Origin: Alteripontixanthobacter maritimus
GTDB lineage: Bacteria > Pseudomonadota > Alphaproteobacteria > Sphingomonadales > Sphingomonadaceae
DNA length: 64,000 nucleotides
NCBI RefSeq assembly: GCF_003340475.1
Contig: NZ_QBKA01000002.1
Location: 1,869,501-1,933,500, forward strand
Direction of reading: 5' to 3'
In this document: positions 17,739-24,795 of the stretch, one piece after another
Layout: each line of letters starts with the position of its first letter
Position numbering within the stretch: the stretch's first letter is position 1
Notes under the pieces: model-generated
What the model saw: the letters and a program-made list of their open reading frames with translations, nothing else
Database searches by the model: none
What the model was told of the DNA's origin: nothing
Position numbers and translations under genes: made by a program

Positions 17739-18215
17739 ATGTCAGACAGTACCATTGAACCAACTGCCCTCCGTGTTCTTGTGGATGCCGATGCCTGTCC
17801 GGTGAAGGATGAGATTTACCGCGTTGCCCTCCGCCACCGTGTGGAGGTTGTGGTCGTCAGCAATGCGCCGTTCGGTATTCCGCGTGACGCTCTCATTCGG
17901 CGCGTCGTGGTTGATGATGGTTTCGACGCAGCGGATGACTGGATTGCCGAGCAAACGACTAACCGAAGTGTGGTCGTGACCGCTGATATTCTGCTCGCCG
18001 AACGTTGTGTGAAAGTGGGTGCCACCGTGCTCGCCCCAACCGGCAAACCATTTACTGCGGCCAGTATTGGCGGGGCGGTGGCTACACGGGCGCTGATGGC
18101 CGACCTACGCGCCGGAGTCGACGGTTTGACCGGGGGGCCGCCACCCTTTTCTAAGCGTGACCGTTCCGCGTTTCTGCAAGCACTGGATGCGGCGCTGGTG
18201 CGGCTCGGGCGGTAA
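17739..18215 (+). CDS. YaiI/YqxD family (DUF188) protein
   Basis: This 158-residue protein matches the DUF188 YaiI/YqxD family: LRVLVDADACPVKDEIYRVA, then VVVSNAPFGIP, DAADDWIAEQ, VVTADILLAERCVKVGATVL and GGPPPFSKRDRSAFLQALD. Conserved acidic residues (VDADACPVKDE) and the DxxxAD pattern suggest a PIN-like nuclease fold, although activity is not established for the family. The TGG-PPPF-x-KRDR signature is well preserved. The end of the gene forms part of a hairpin shared with the convergent dodecin gene. Confidence 0.95.
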   Translation: MSDSTIEPTALRVLVDADACPVKDEIYRVALRHRVEVVVVSNAPFGIPRDALIRRVVVDDGFDAADDWIAEQTTNRSVVVTADILLAERCVKVGATVLAPTGKPFTAASIGGAVATRALMADLRAGVDGLTGGPPPFSKRDRSAFLQALDAALVRLGR

Positions 18216-18233
18216 TCCCGGCTGCACCAGCGC
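18192..18233. terminator. shared terminator-like hairpin between YaiI and dodecin genes
   Basis: GCGCTGGTGC (18192-18201) and GCACCAGCGC (18224-18233) form a 10-bp stem, with an inner partial pairing of CTCGGG and CCCGG. The left arm is inside the 3' end of the YaiI gene. No clear T-tract follows. Confidence 0.5.
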
Positions 18234-18250
18234 GCGGCATCCGATAAGCG

Positions 18251-18454
18251 TTAGTCGTTCAGCACAAAGGTGATTTTCAGCGTGCAGCGCCATTCGGTAA
18301 TGTTACCATTGTCGACCGTGGCCTTAGTGTCCTTCACCCATACGCCGGTGATTCCGTTGATGGTTTTCGACGCGCGCGCCACGCCTTCACGAACGGCGTC
18401 TTCCACGCTCTTGGGGCTGGAAGAGATAATTTCTGTGACTTTTGCAACGGACAT
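18251..18454 (-). CDS. dodecin family flavin-binding protein
   Basis: Dodecin is a small dodecameric flavin-storage protein. The 67-residue frame begins MSVAKVTEIISSSPKSVEDA and has the family pattern of one helix followed by strands: SKTINGITGVWVKDTKATV, then GNITEWRCTLKITFVL. The conserved SVEDAV helix and the flavin-stacking Trp of ITGVWVK are present, and the C-terminal EWRCTLKITF strand fits. The start at 18454 has AGGAG upstream; the longer frame to 18625 overlaps the divergent gene and is not credible. Confidence 0.93.
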   Translation of the reverse strand: MSVAKVTEIISSSPKSVEDAVREGVARASKTINGITGVWVKDTKATVDNGNITEWRCTLKITFVLND

Positions 18455-18627
18455 ATGTGCAATCTCCTGATGGGTCGGCAGCGCGAATTGCGCCGCCTTC
18501 CCTTTCCCAACGGTCGGGCCGTGCATTCGGCACCAGCTCGCTTGGCCATTATGTCCGGCTCCACCGCAGGAACCACTCCATCCATGGTGCGCTGTTTCCT
18601 CAGAAGCTTGATACGAAGGACCCACTC

Positions 18628-19086
18628 ATGGCCAGCGACAAAACTCCTCAGCAGCACCTTGAACACATCGCGCAGGCGATGAAGGACATCGACTTCGTGA
18701 TGCTCAACACCCTCACCAAGGACGGGCAGATCGGCGCCCGCCCCATGAGCAACAATCGCCAGGTCGATTACGATGGGGACAGCTATTACTTCACTTGGGA
18801 AGACTGCCTAATGGTGGACGACATCAAACGCGATCCCAAGATTGGCCTGTCATTCCAGGGCGCGCCGTCCCCCAAAGGAGCGCCGGGCACTTTCATTTCG
18901 GTCGAGGGAAAGGCAGAAATTGTTCGCGACAAGGCCGAATTTAAAAAGCATTGGGTGGACGAACTCGACCGCTGGTTCGAGGACGGGATCGATACCGATG
19001 GTATGGTCATGCTGCACGTCCACGCCACCCGCGCGGCCTATTGGGACGATGACGAGGAAGCGGATTTCGACATCCCGCAAAAATAG
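18628..19086 (+). CDS. pyridoxamine 5'-phosphate oxidase-like general stress protein
   Basis: The 152-residue protein has the FMN-binding split-barrel fold of the general stress protein 26 group: IDFVMLNTLTKDGQIGARPMSNN, then DGDSYYFTWEDCLMVDDIKRDPKIGLSF, ISVEGKAEIVRDKAEFKKHW and a C-terminal VHATRAAYWDDD. It probably binds FMN or F420-like flavin, with an unknown substrate. The ATG at 18628 has GAAGGA upstream; the in-frame region to 18442 overlaps the dodecin gene. A paralogue sits at 22067. A strong terminator follows. Confidence 0.92.
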   Translation: MASDKTPQQHLEHIAQAMKDIDFVMLNTLTKDGQIGARPMSNNRQVDYDGDSYYFTWEDCLMVDDIKRDPKIGLSFQGAPSPKGAPGTFISVEGKAEIVRDKAEFKKHWVDELDRWFEDGIDTDGMVMLHVHATRAAYWDDDEEADFDIPQK

Positions 19087-19089
19087 ATG

Positions 19090-19137
19090 CTGAACGTTCT
19101 GCCCGGCATATCTGTCGGGCAGAACGTTCAGTTTTAT
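19090..19137 (+). terminator. strong intrinsic terminator
   Basis: A perfect 16-bp stem (CTGAACGTTCTGCCCG at 19090-19105, CGGGCAGAACGTTCAG at 19116-19131) with a 10-base loop is followed by TTTTATTTA. It lies just after the PNPOx-like gene. Confidence 0.92.
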
Positions 19138-19153
19138 TTAATCCAAAAACGGC

Positions 19154-19579
19154 TCAGTTGCTGACCGAGTTTTCGATCGCGACCGCTGGCAGCAGGGTCG
19201 AAGAAATAATCCCAGCAAACCGTTGGATTTCAGAAAGAGACGAATTGGCGACGAACATCACGTCGCCATCTTCCATCTGGAAATTCTGCATGGCGAAAAA
19301 AACGGACGGGTCCCGCAAATTAACTTGATAGATTACCGGCAAACCCTGGGGGTAAGGCGTGCTAGGTAGGGTTTGCATGTTGGTAGTGGACACATCCATA
19401 ATAGCAGGTGTTGTCTGTTCCCACCGGAAGATAAATACTCCCTTCGGATCCGCCCGCCCATCCTGCAAACCGCCAACACGACCCATCGCCTGCGCTAGGG
19501 TTATCCCTGTGCCTTCGAAGTTGATTTCTTCTTCGTTCCGTCCCGACGCACCAAGCGTTGTGAAGCTGTAAAGGCGGCG
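19154..19579 (-). pseudogene. C-terminal fragment of a Wza-like polysaccharide export protein
   Basis: The minus-strand frame is open from a TAA at 19580-19582 to the stop at 19154. It reads YSFTTLGASGRNEEINFEG, then GITLAQAMGRVGGLQDGRAD, GVFIFRWE and VNLRDPSVFFAMQNFQMEDG. This is the C-terminal half (SLBB-type domain and tail) of an outer-membrane polysaccharide export (Wza/KpsD) protein. No signal peptide, lipobox or N-terminal export domain precedes it; upstream bases run directly into the manA gene. I read it as a gene that lost its 5' part. It lies directly downstream of manC-manA, suggesting the remains of a capsule or exopolysaccharide locus. An internal ATG at 19486 could still be translated. 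Confidence 0.75.
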
Positions 19580-19711
19580 TTATGTCGAGCATTGGTTCGC
19601 TGGCCGGCAAGCGCATTGCCGGACTATGGCGGACGCGCGATCTTGTCGTACGATGGGTGGGACGACTATGGGCCGACGCCGGCCAAAAGCGCCCTGGCGA
19701 CCGACAGCGTA

Positions 19712-20512
19712 TCAGCGCGCCACAATCATCGCTGATGGACAGCTCGAAAGATCGATAGCAGTCACATCGGGCGCCCACCCACACTGCCCCGCCTCGACCC
19801 TCAGATGGCCGATTTGCGCCAGCCCGTCCAAGGGCACGACCAATGCGCCATTGCGGTAATCATCCGGCGCCTGTTCTACACTGCGGGTCATGCGGAAATG
19901 CGGCCCGTCCACTAAAGTTACGTCGCCGGTTGCGGGGACCTTGCGTGTGTTCGCCGCATCGTATGGACCCCTATTGGCAACGGAAATGCCATCGGCCAGA
20001 TGCAGTTCGCGCGGCCGACCATAATCGTAAAGGCGGTATGTAGTTTCGCTGTTCTGTTGCACTTCCAGAAGGGTCAAACCCGGACCGATGGCATGGATGG
20101 TGCCAGCGGGCAGGTAGAAGAAATCGCCGGCGCATACCGGACGCCAGTCGAGCAGGTTCTCGATCGACCCGTCGAGCGCGGCGGCACGCAGTTCTTCCTT
20201 GCTGCATTCGCTGGTTAAGCCTATGCCGAGCGCCGCATCTGGTTCGGCGGTCAGCACATACCAGCATTCCTCCTTCCCGCTTTCCCCTTCGCCGGCATGC
20301 GCGTCCGAAGGGTGCACCTGCACCGACAATTTGTCGCTCGTGAACAGGTATTTGACCAGCAGATCGGAATTATCAGCGGTCGGTTCGAACCAAATCTCAC
20401 CGATTTTCGAGTCGGACTTGCTCGTACTTTTATCCGCAAATGGCGGGGGAAGAGCGGCGACGCCCCATACTTTTTCCACCATGCGGGTCTGCAAAAGATA
20501 CGGCGCCGTCAT
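19712..20512 (-). CDS. manA: class I mannose-6-phosphate isomerase
   Basis: ManA interconverts fructose-6-phosphate and mannose-6-phosphate. The 266-residue protein shows the type I cupin layout with zinc ligands: VWG near the N-terminus, SVQVHPSD, the glutamate in GKEECWYVL and the histidine in PAGTIHAIG, followed by TYRLYDYGR, which carries the conserved Arg. It is shorter than the 390-residue enterobacterial form, as is common in alphaproteobacteria. The start overlaps the manC stop by 4 bases, so it is translated from the same mRNA. With ManC it supplies GDP-mannose. Confidence 0.93.
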   Translation of the reverse strand: MTAPYLLQTRMVEKVWGVAALPPPFADKSTSKSDSKIGEIWFEPTADNSDLLVKYLFTSDKLSVQVHPSDAHAGEGESGKEECWYVLTAEPDAALGIGLTSECSKEELRAAALDGSIENLLDWRPVCAGDFFYLPAGTIHAIGPGLTLLEVQQNSETTYRLYDYGRPRELHLADGISVANRGPYDAANTRKVPATGDVTLVDGPHFRMTRSVEQAPDDYRNGALVVPLDGLAQIGHLRVEAGQCGWAPDVTAIDLSSCPSAMIVAR

Positions 20513-21567
20513 TGATTGATTGCCCCCTCCAGCCTGCCGACAAATTGCGCGCCAGCGGCGCTTGTGACGAGCACTTCGTCACCATCTACGACGATCACAA
20601 CATTCTGCAAACCGACCACCGACACACGCGGGCCATCGGTTTCCACCGCGACGTTTTGGCATTCCACTAGTTCGACTTTTCCAAGCGTACTGTTGCTCGA
20701 CTCATCCTTGCCGCGTGCATTGTGCAAAGCGGACCAATTGCCAATGTCCGACCAACCCATATCGACCGGCACCATCGCTGCGGTCTTCGCATTTTCCATA
20801 ACGGCGTAATCTAGTGATTCCCCTTCGATTTGCCTGAAATGCTCGGCAGCGGGGTAAAAGCATGACCGGTCCTGTTCACCTTGTGCAACGGCTTCCTTTA
20901 CTAAACGGGCCATTTCGGGGAGATGCGTTTCCAACTCGTGTAGGAGCGCGCCTGCCTGAAAGGCGAAAATTCCCCAATTCCAGCTATAACTGCCATCTTC
21001 CAGAAACTGCTGGGCCGTCGCCAGATCGGGTTTTTCGACAAACTGAGTCACCCGATATCCTGTAGCCCCGCCTGGACCGACATTCTCGATGGGATCGCCC
21101 CGTCGGATATAACCGAAACCGGTATTGGGCGTTTCGGCGTTGATGCCGAAAGCGACCATGTGACCCCGCGCCGCCAGTGCGGCGGCGGTTTGCGCCGCCT
21201 TGGTGAATGCCGCGGCATCTGCGACATGATGATCGCTTGGACAGAAGAGCATGATCGCATCGTCTGGCAGCATTGCCGCTGCCAGAGCGATTGCGCGTGC
21301 CGTGTTGCGCCCGTCCGGCTCGACAATGATACGGAGATCCGCGACATGCCCCGCCTGGTCCTCGACATGCGGTCGATGGTCGGCACCGGTCACTATAACC
21401 GGCGCACCGTAGATATCGCGGTTGTCGCAGCGGTCCAGAGCCTGTTCAAACAACGTGCAATCCCCGACCAAGGGCAGGAACGGCTTTGGCCTTGCCGCCA
21501 GCGAGCGCGGCCAAAGGCGCTTACCATTTCCGCCACATAGGATGACCGGGTGGATGAAAGAGGTCAT
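20509..21567 (-). CDS. manC: mannose-1-phosphate guanylyltransferase
   Basis: ManC makes GDP-mannose from mannose-1-phosphate and GTP. The 352-residue protein begins MTSFIHPVILCGGNGKRLWP, with the nucleotidyltransferase signature GGNGKRLWPRS, followed by APVIVTGADHR, FCPSDHHVAD, FVEKPDLATAQ and WNWGIFAF. It lacks the C-terminal isomerase domain of bifunctional enzymes; that activity is supplied by the coupled manA. The frame is open upstream to 22209, but those residues have no family character, and AGGATG lies upstream of 21567. A beheaded polysaccharide-export gene lies beyond manA. Confidence 0.93.
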   Translation of the reverse strand: MTSFIHPVILCGGNGKRLWPRSLAARPKPFLPLVGDCTLFEQALDRCDNRDIYGAPVIVTGADHRPHVEDQAGHVADLRIIVEPDGRNTARAIALAAAMLPDDAIMLFCPSDHHVADAAAFTKAAQTAAALAARGHMVAFGINAETPNTGFGYIRRGDPIENVGPGGATGYRVTQFVEKPDLATAQQFLEDGSYSWNWGIFAFQAGALLHELETHLPEMARLVKEAVAQGEQDRSCFYPAAEHFRQIEGESLDYAVMENAKTAAMVPVDMGWSDIGNWSALHNARGKDESSNSTLGKVELVECQNVAVETDGPRVSVVGLQNVVIVVDGDEVLVTSAAGAQFVGRLEGAINQ

Positions 21568-22066
21568 TGGAAAATATACATCCTGCTGGTTCGATAACGC
21601 TATGCAAGACAGCCACTTATTGTTCTTTCGCTCTGGCCTTCTAATACGCGGCACCGTTAACGGCCTGTCATGCAACGGAAAAGCCTGATGTGTCGACTCG
21701 ATTGCGCGACCGAAAGGGAGGCTTGGCGATGCTTTTTTGCGATTGCCGCGCTTGTGGTCATGGGCGGGAGTTCCCTGAGCCTTTTGCAGCCTCGTGGACC
21801 TCAATCGCGGCATTGCGTTGGCGGCAGGACTTGCTGCCTGGTGGAAGGCCGCCAAAATACGAACCTTCCTGTGGCAGGGAAGCGCGCGTAGGACCGCGCT
21901 TGTCGCCCGCCCCGCAATTGCGCACGAGATTGCCAGTAAATTCGGCGGCGTGAATGGGCGGTCGAGCCTTTTGAAAGATCCCGGCCGGTACCGTAGCGAG
22001 GCCGCGAACCAATCGGCCGCTTGTTCGTTGATGCGCCACACTCGCCTTTTCCAGGAGACTCCCCCC
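21568..22066. other. intergenic region between manC and the PNPOx-like gene
   Basis: About 500 bases separate these divergent genes. Apart from one weakly supported Cys-containing frame at 21729-21953, no coding frame here looks real. The long minus-strand frame across 21758-22504 is antisense to the PNPOx-like gene and has no family character. No repeat or terminator stands out. Confidence 0.45.
21729..21953 (+). CDS. possible small Cys-containing protein, unknown
   Basis: A plus-strand frame of 74 residues starts at an ATG with a good ribosome-binding site (AAGGGAGG about 7 bases upstream). Its N-terminus carries FCDCRACGHGREF, and PKYEPSCGRE lies in the middle, reminiscent of a zinc-binding knuckle. 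The C-terminal half (PRLSPAPQLRTRLP) looks non-coding. It may be a small zinc-ribbon gene with a frameshift, or chance. I do not recognise a family. Confidence 0.3.
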   Translation: MLFCDCRACGHGREFPEPFAASWTSIAALRWRQDLLPGGRPPKYEPSCGREARVGPRLSPAPQLRTRLPVNSAA

Positions 22067-22486
22067 ATGGCAGACCGTTCGCTTTCCGACATCGTATCCA
22101 AGCTCAAATCCATCGACATCGCCATGCTGGTGACGAAGACGGGCGAGGAAGGCGCGATCGCGGCTCGCCCGATGTCGAACAACAAAGATGTCAGCGAGCA
22201 GGACGGCACAAGCTATCACTTCACGACCGATGATGGCCGGATCGATGACGACCTGAAACGCTCCGATCAATGCGGCGCGACCTATTCCGACGGCGAATTC
22301 TACTGCGCGGTCCAAGGCACCGGCAAAATCCACCGCAACCGCACCGTGCAAGAAAAGCACTGGGTGAAAGACCTCGAAAAATGGTTCGAGAACGGCCTCG
22401 ACACCGACGGTCTGATCCTGATCGAAGTCAGCCCCAAACGCATCGCCTTTTGGGACGGCCGCGAGCAGGGCGAGTTCACCCCCTGA
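22067..22486 (+). CDS. pyridoxamine 5'-phosphate oxidase-like protein, second copy
   Basis: This 139-residue split-barrel protein is a paralogue of the gene at 18628, sharing IARxPMSNN, the Y-F-T strand, KHWVKDLEKWFENGLDTDG (KHWVDELDRWFEDGIDTDG in the other copy) and a C-terminal WDG-E-F. It is shorter in the middle, where DQCGATYSDGEFYCAVQGTG replaces the long loop of its relative. The start is preceded by AGGAG. A flavin-dependent stress-related role is the best guess (inference). It is divergent from manC and stands alone. Confidence 0.9.
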   Translation: MADRSLSDIVSKLKSIDIAMLVTKTGEEGAIAARPMSNNKDVSEQDGTSYHFTTDDGRIDDDLKRSDQCGATYSDGEFYCAVQGTGKIHRNRTVQEKHWVKDLEKWFENGLDTDGLILIEVSPKRIAFWDGREQGEFTP

Positions 22487-22638
22487 GCGCTCCCTCCCCC
22501 ACACCCGCGCCTTCGACTGGCCAAGCGACGGACCCCCTTACCATCCCAATCTAGGCCGATGGCTGCCCGGTAAAAGCGCGTGGCCGTCCGGCATAGAGCG
22601 GAGGTGCGCGTGTAATAGGTGACGAAAGTGACACCGTG

Positions 22639-23289
22639 TCACTTTTCGTTCTGCGCCTCAACCTCCTGTAAAGCGGCCATAAGTTCCTCGTCGGAGAGGG
22701 CGGACGGACAGGGGAACGCACCCTTTTCTGCGCCCAGATTGGTCGTCCGCGCGGTTGTCGCCGCGCGCAGGGCTTCCAACTCGCCGGGATCATCCAGGCC
22801 GGGCGCGCCCGTTTCCACCGCCTCGCCGCTTTCCAGCTGGCCGAGCAGCCCTTCGAAATCGCGAGCATGGCGCTCCGCCGTGGGGCCAAGTCGCCCCATC
22901 GCAGGGTTCCCGCCCAGCGTGGTCTTGCCCAGCAGAGCCACCGTCAACCGCTCGTCATACTTGCGATAGCTACCGACCTGCTCGCCCTGAAAATACACCG
23001 GCACCTCCACCCCATTCAGCGCGCGGTCCAGCGCGGCATGGGCCAGCACATCATAGGAATGATGAAACGCCACCTCCCAAGCAAGATCGAACGCCTGCCC
23101 CTTCAGCCGCGAGCGCAGCCGATAAGCCGATTGCCGCGACATAGAGACCGACTTCGCCGCCTCGGTAACGGAGTGCGTGGCGGATAGCTGGCGAAGAAAC
23201 GCCGCCTGCTTGGCGAGAGTCCAGCCGTCGTGGCGTTTTGCGGGCTTTGAGGGCGCGGCGGGCCAGAGGGATGTGTCATGCTTGCTCAT
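22639..23289 (-). CDS. helix-turn-helix protein, phage terminase small-subunit-like, unknown function
   Basis: The 216-residue protein starts at MSKHDTSLWPAAPSKPAKRH and has a clear N-terminal helix-turn-helix: TLAKQAAFLRQLSATHSVTE, then AAKSVSMSRQSAYRLRSR. A middle part (FDLAWEVAFHHSYDVLAHAA, DRALNGVEVPVYFQGEQVGS, YDERLTVALLGK) follows, with an acidic tail. Similar proteins occur in sphingomonads as conserved hypotheticals. The HTH and the following helical part resemble small terminase subunits, so DNA binding is likely and a phage origin is possible. No other phage gene is nearby. It borders the lower-GC island. Confidence 0.72.
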   Translation of the reverse strand: MSKHDTSLWPAAPSKPAKRHDGWTLAKQAAFLRQLSATHSVTEAAKSVSMSRQSAYRLRSRLKGQAFDLAWEVAFHHSYDVLAHAALDRALNGVEVPVYFQGEQVGSYRKYDERLTVALLGKTTLGGNPAMGRLGPTAERHARDFEGLLGQLESGEAVETGAPGLDDPGELEALRAATTARTTNLGAEKGAFPCPSALSDEELMAALQEVEAQNEK

Positions 23290-23399
23290 CCGGCAGGATA
23301 AGGCAGATTTTGGCGGTGTAGGAAAGTTTTTGGAGTGGGAATGACGCAAGATGAAATATGAGCTTAGTCCGTACTTGAGCGCGAGGCGTTACTCTGCAC

Positions 23400-24281
23400 T
23401 TAGATTAATGGATGGGCAGGAACCTTGCTCCATTCGCTTCGAATAAACGATTTCAGGGCTTTCGGTGGATTACGCTTAAAGTGCAGAGTGTTGAAATTGG
23501 CGATATGCTCAGCCTCCGCGTCCCTTTGGGAAAGAGCTAAGTCCGCATCCATATGACAATCGCGATATCGTGCGAATTTGCCACAGCCGCACCATTCGTC
23601 AGCGTGAAATTCTGTGCGCCGGTATAGCGCAGTTGCGCCCCACTGTCGGCCTGGCCATTTCCCAATCTCTTCAAGATAGCAGTGTCGAAAGAGCCAACTC
23701 GAATATAGATTTAAAAGTTGCCTGACACCATCCTGTGGTTGCCATGCCTCTCCGAGCGGACCTTGCGCGCAAATATCGTGATATGGAAAATTGGTGTGAC
23801 GCGGACCCACAAATTTCGGAAACTTGCCGAGCTTGCGGACACCCCAACCCCAGCTTGCGGGCCTTGCTGACGGATTTTGCGGTAGAAATATTACGAGATG
23901 AAACTGTGGGCCATCCACTCCTAGCGGATAGCTAGGTGCGACGACCCACAGCCCGAAATTGGTAACCGTGAAATTCGCGTCATAACGATCAAGAACTTCA
24001 CGCTCACCGCTTAGATAATGATCCGTAAGGCTTTCGCTCCGGAGCCGTGCTTCGGCAAGGGATCGGGCTTGTCGTGTCCCTTCGCTTTGCCCGGCCCATC
24101 GTTGTGACCTTTGCCCTTCGGTGGACCTTTCGCATTCTCGTTCGGCATCTTCAGACCTTTCATCTTCGTCGTTGATTGAAACCACGCCGCCGAAACCGAC
24201 CGCGAGTTGCTTGTCGATGTCCAGCTCTTCACCCACGTAGATTAGATTCTGTCGAACATGCGGGGGCAGTTTCTTGTCCAT
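23400..24281 (-). CDS. E2-like (ubiquitin-conjugating fold) protein with Cys-rich motif
   Basis: The frame gives 293 residues from the ATG at 24281. The region from about residue 95 onward resembles a divergent E2 domain: LTDHYLSGEREVLDRY, WVVAPSYPLGVDGPQFHLVI, then HTNFPYHDICAQGPLGEAW. The Cys of HDIC (codon 23769-23771) lies 8 residues before Trp in a W-x-P segment, as in E2 catalytic loops. After GKWPGRQWG comes EWCGCGKFARYRDCH, a SEC-C-like Cys/His motif. The N-terminal 90 residues are problematic: codons suggest a switch of coding frame between about 24150 and 24012. The true start may differ, or the gene may be a remnant. It diverges from an XRE-ImmA pair. E2 assignment is inference. 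Confidence 0.55.
   Translation of the reverse strand: MDKKLPPHVRQNLIYVGEELDIDKQLAVGFGGVVSINDEDERSEDAERECERSTEGQRSQRWAGQSEGTRQARSLAEARLRSESLTDHYLSGEREVLDRYDANFTVTNFGLWVVAPSYPLGVDGPQFHLVIFLPQNPSARPASWGWGVRKLGKFPKFVGPRHTNFPYHDICAQGPLGEAWQPQDGVRQLLNLYSSWLFRHCYLEEIGKWPGRQWGATALYRRTEFHADEWCGCGKFARYRDCHMDADLALSQRDAEAEHIANFNTLHFKRNPPKALKSFIRSEWSKVPAHPLI
24011..24148 (-). CDS. possible leader of a ubiquitin-like protein, overlapping frame
   Basis: Inside the E2-like ORF, in another minus-strand frame, the codons look genuinely coding: MPNENAKGPPKGKGHNDG, then GKAKGHDKPDPLPKHGSG and AKALRIII before a TAA. A Gly/Lys/His-rich leader followed by a beta strand (ALRIII) resembles the start of bacterial multi-ubiquitin proteins, cut off where the ubiquitin fold would begin. 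It could be a truncated gene, a small separate protein or the true frame of the region. Evidence is pattern memory only. Confidence 0.3.
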   Translation of the reverse strand: MPNENAKGPPKGKGHNDGPGKAKGHDKPDPLPKHGSGAKALRIII

Positions 24282-24444
24282 CAAAGTGGGCTTAACCCGT
24301 TTCGTAGACCCGGTCAAGTACGTGCGTCCATTGGACGCTTTTAGTGCGCCTGTCAGACGCACGAGAATAATTTGCAATTCGACAAATTTGACGAAGAGGC
24401 TAGATTCCGCCAAAGTTTGGATATGGCAGCCCAAGCAGAACGCG
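24282..24444. promoter_or_regulatory. divergent promoter region of the E2-like and XRE genes
   Basis: The 163 bases between the divergent starts are AT-rich and contain the repeated element AATTTG (AATTTGCAATTCGACAAATT near 24367-24386). This is a plausible operator for the adjacent XRE regulator and could control both directions. Assignment is inference. Confidence 0.35.
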
Positions 24445-24795
24445 ATGGATAACCTAGAATCGATCTATCGTGCCTTTGGCCGCGCCGTGGCGAACCGTCG
24501 CAAGCAACTTCAATTAACTCAGCTTGATTTGGCGAAGCGAGTAGGGCTCTCGCGAGGCTCGATCGCCCATATTGAAAAAGGCACACAAAAGGTTTTCCTA
24601 CATCACGTTTATGGGATAACGGAGGCTTTAGAACTGAGTTCGGTGCATGAGTTGTTGGCAACGCAACGCGTTCTTGACGCGCCATCGACTCATCTGAAAT
24701 TTAGAATCAGCGCTGACGGCCGTCTGAGTCGGGACTTAAGAGATCAGGTCAGAACTGCCGTTGGGACGACGATTAAGGGTACTGACGAAGAGTGA
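24445..24795 (+). CDS. XRE-family helix-turn-helix regulator
   Basis: This 116-residue protein has a classical XRE/Cro-CI helix-turn-helix at residues about 9-60: RAFGRAVANRRKQLQLTQLD, LAKRVGLSRGSIAHIEKGTQ and VFLHHVYGITEAL. The rest is a short acidic tail ending GTDEE. The start at 24445 is chosen because the longer frame to 24274 lies in the promoter region. The stop overlaps the GTG start of the ImmA/IrrE gene (GTGA), so the two are coupled. Such pairs are classical: the peptidase cleaves its partner regulator to relieve repression. It probably regulates the divergent E2-like gene (inference). Confidence 0.9.
   Translation: MDNLESIYRAFGRAVANRRKQLQLTQLDLAKRVGLSRGSIAHIEKGTQKVFLHHVYGITEALELSSVHELLATQRVLDAPSTHLKFRISADGRLSRDLRDQVRTAVGTTIKGTDEE

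Noticed and set aside
19362-19784. 140-codon minus-strand frame overlapping the Wza remnant
   Set aside because: Different phase from the recognisable Wza sequence and no family character; the true signal is in the neighbouring frame.
22639-23289. Prophage start, from the terminase-like HTH gene
   Set aside because: No other phage gene, lysis or structural gene follows; the M15 peptidase is 26 kb away.
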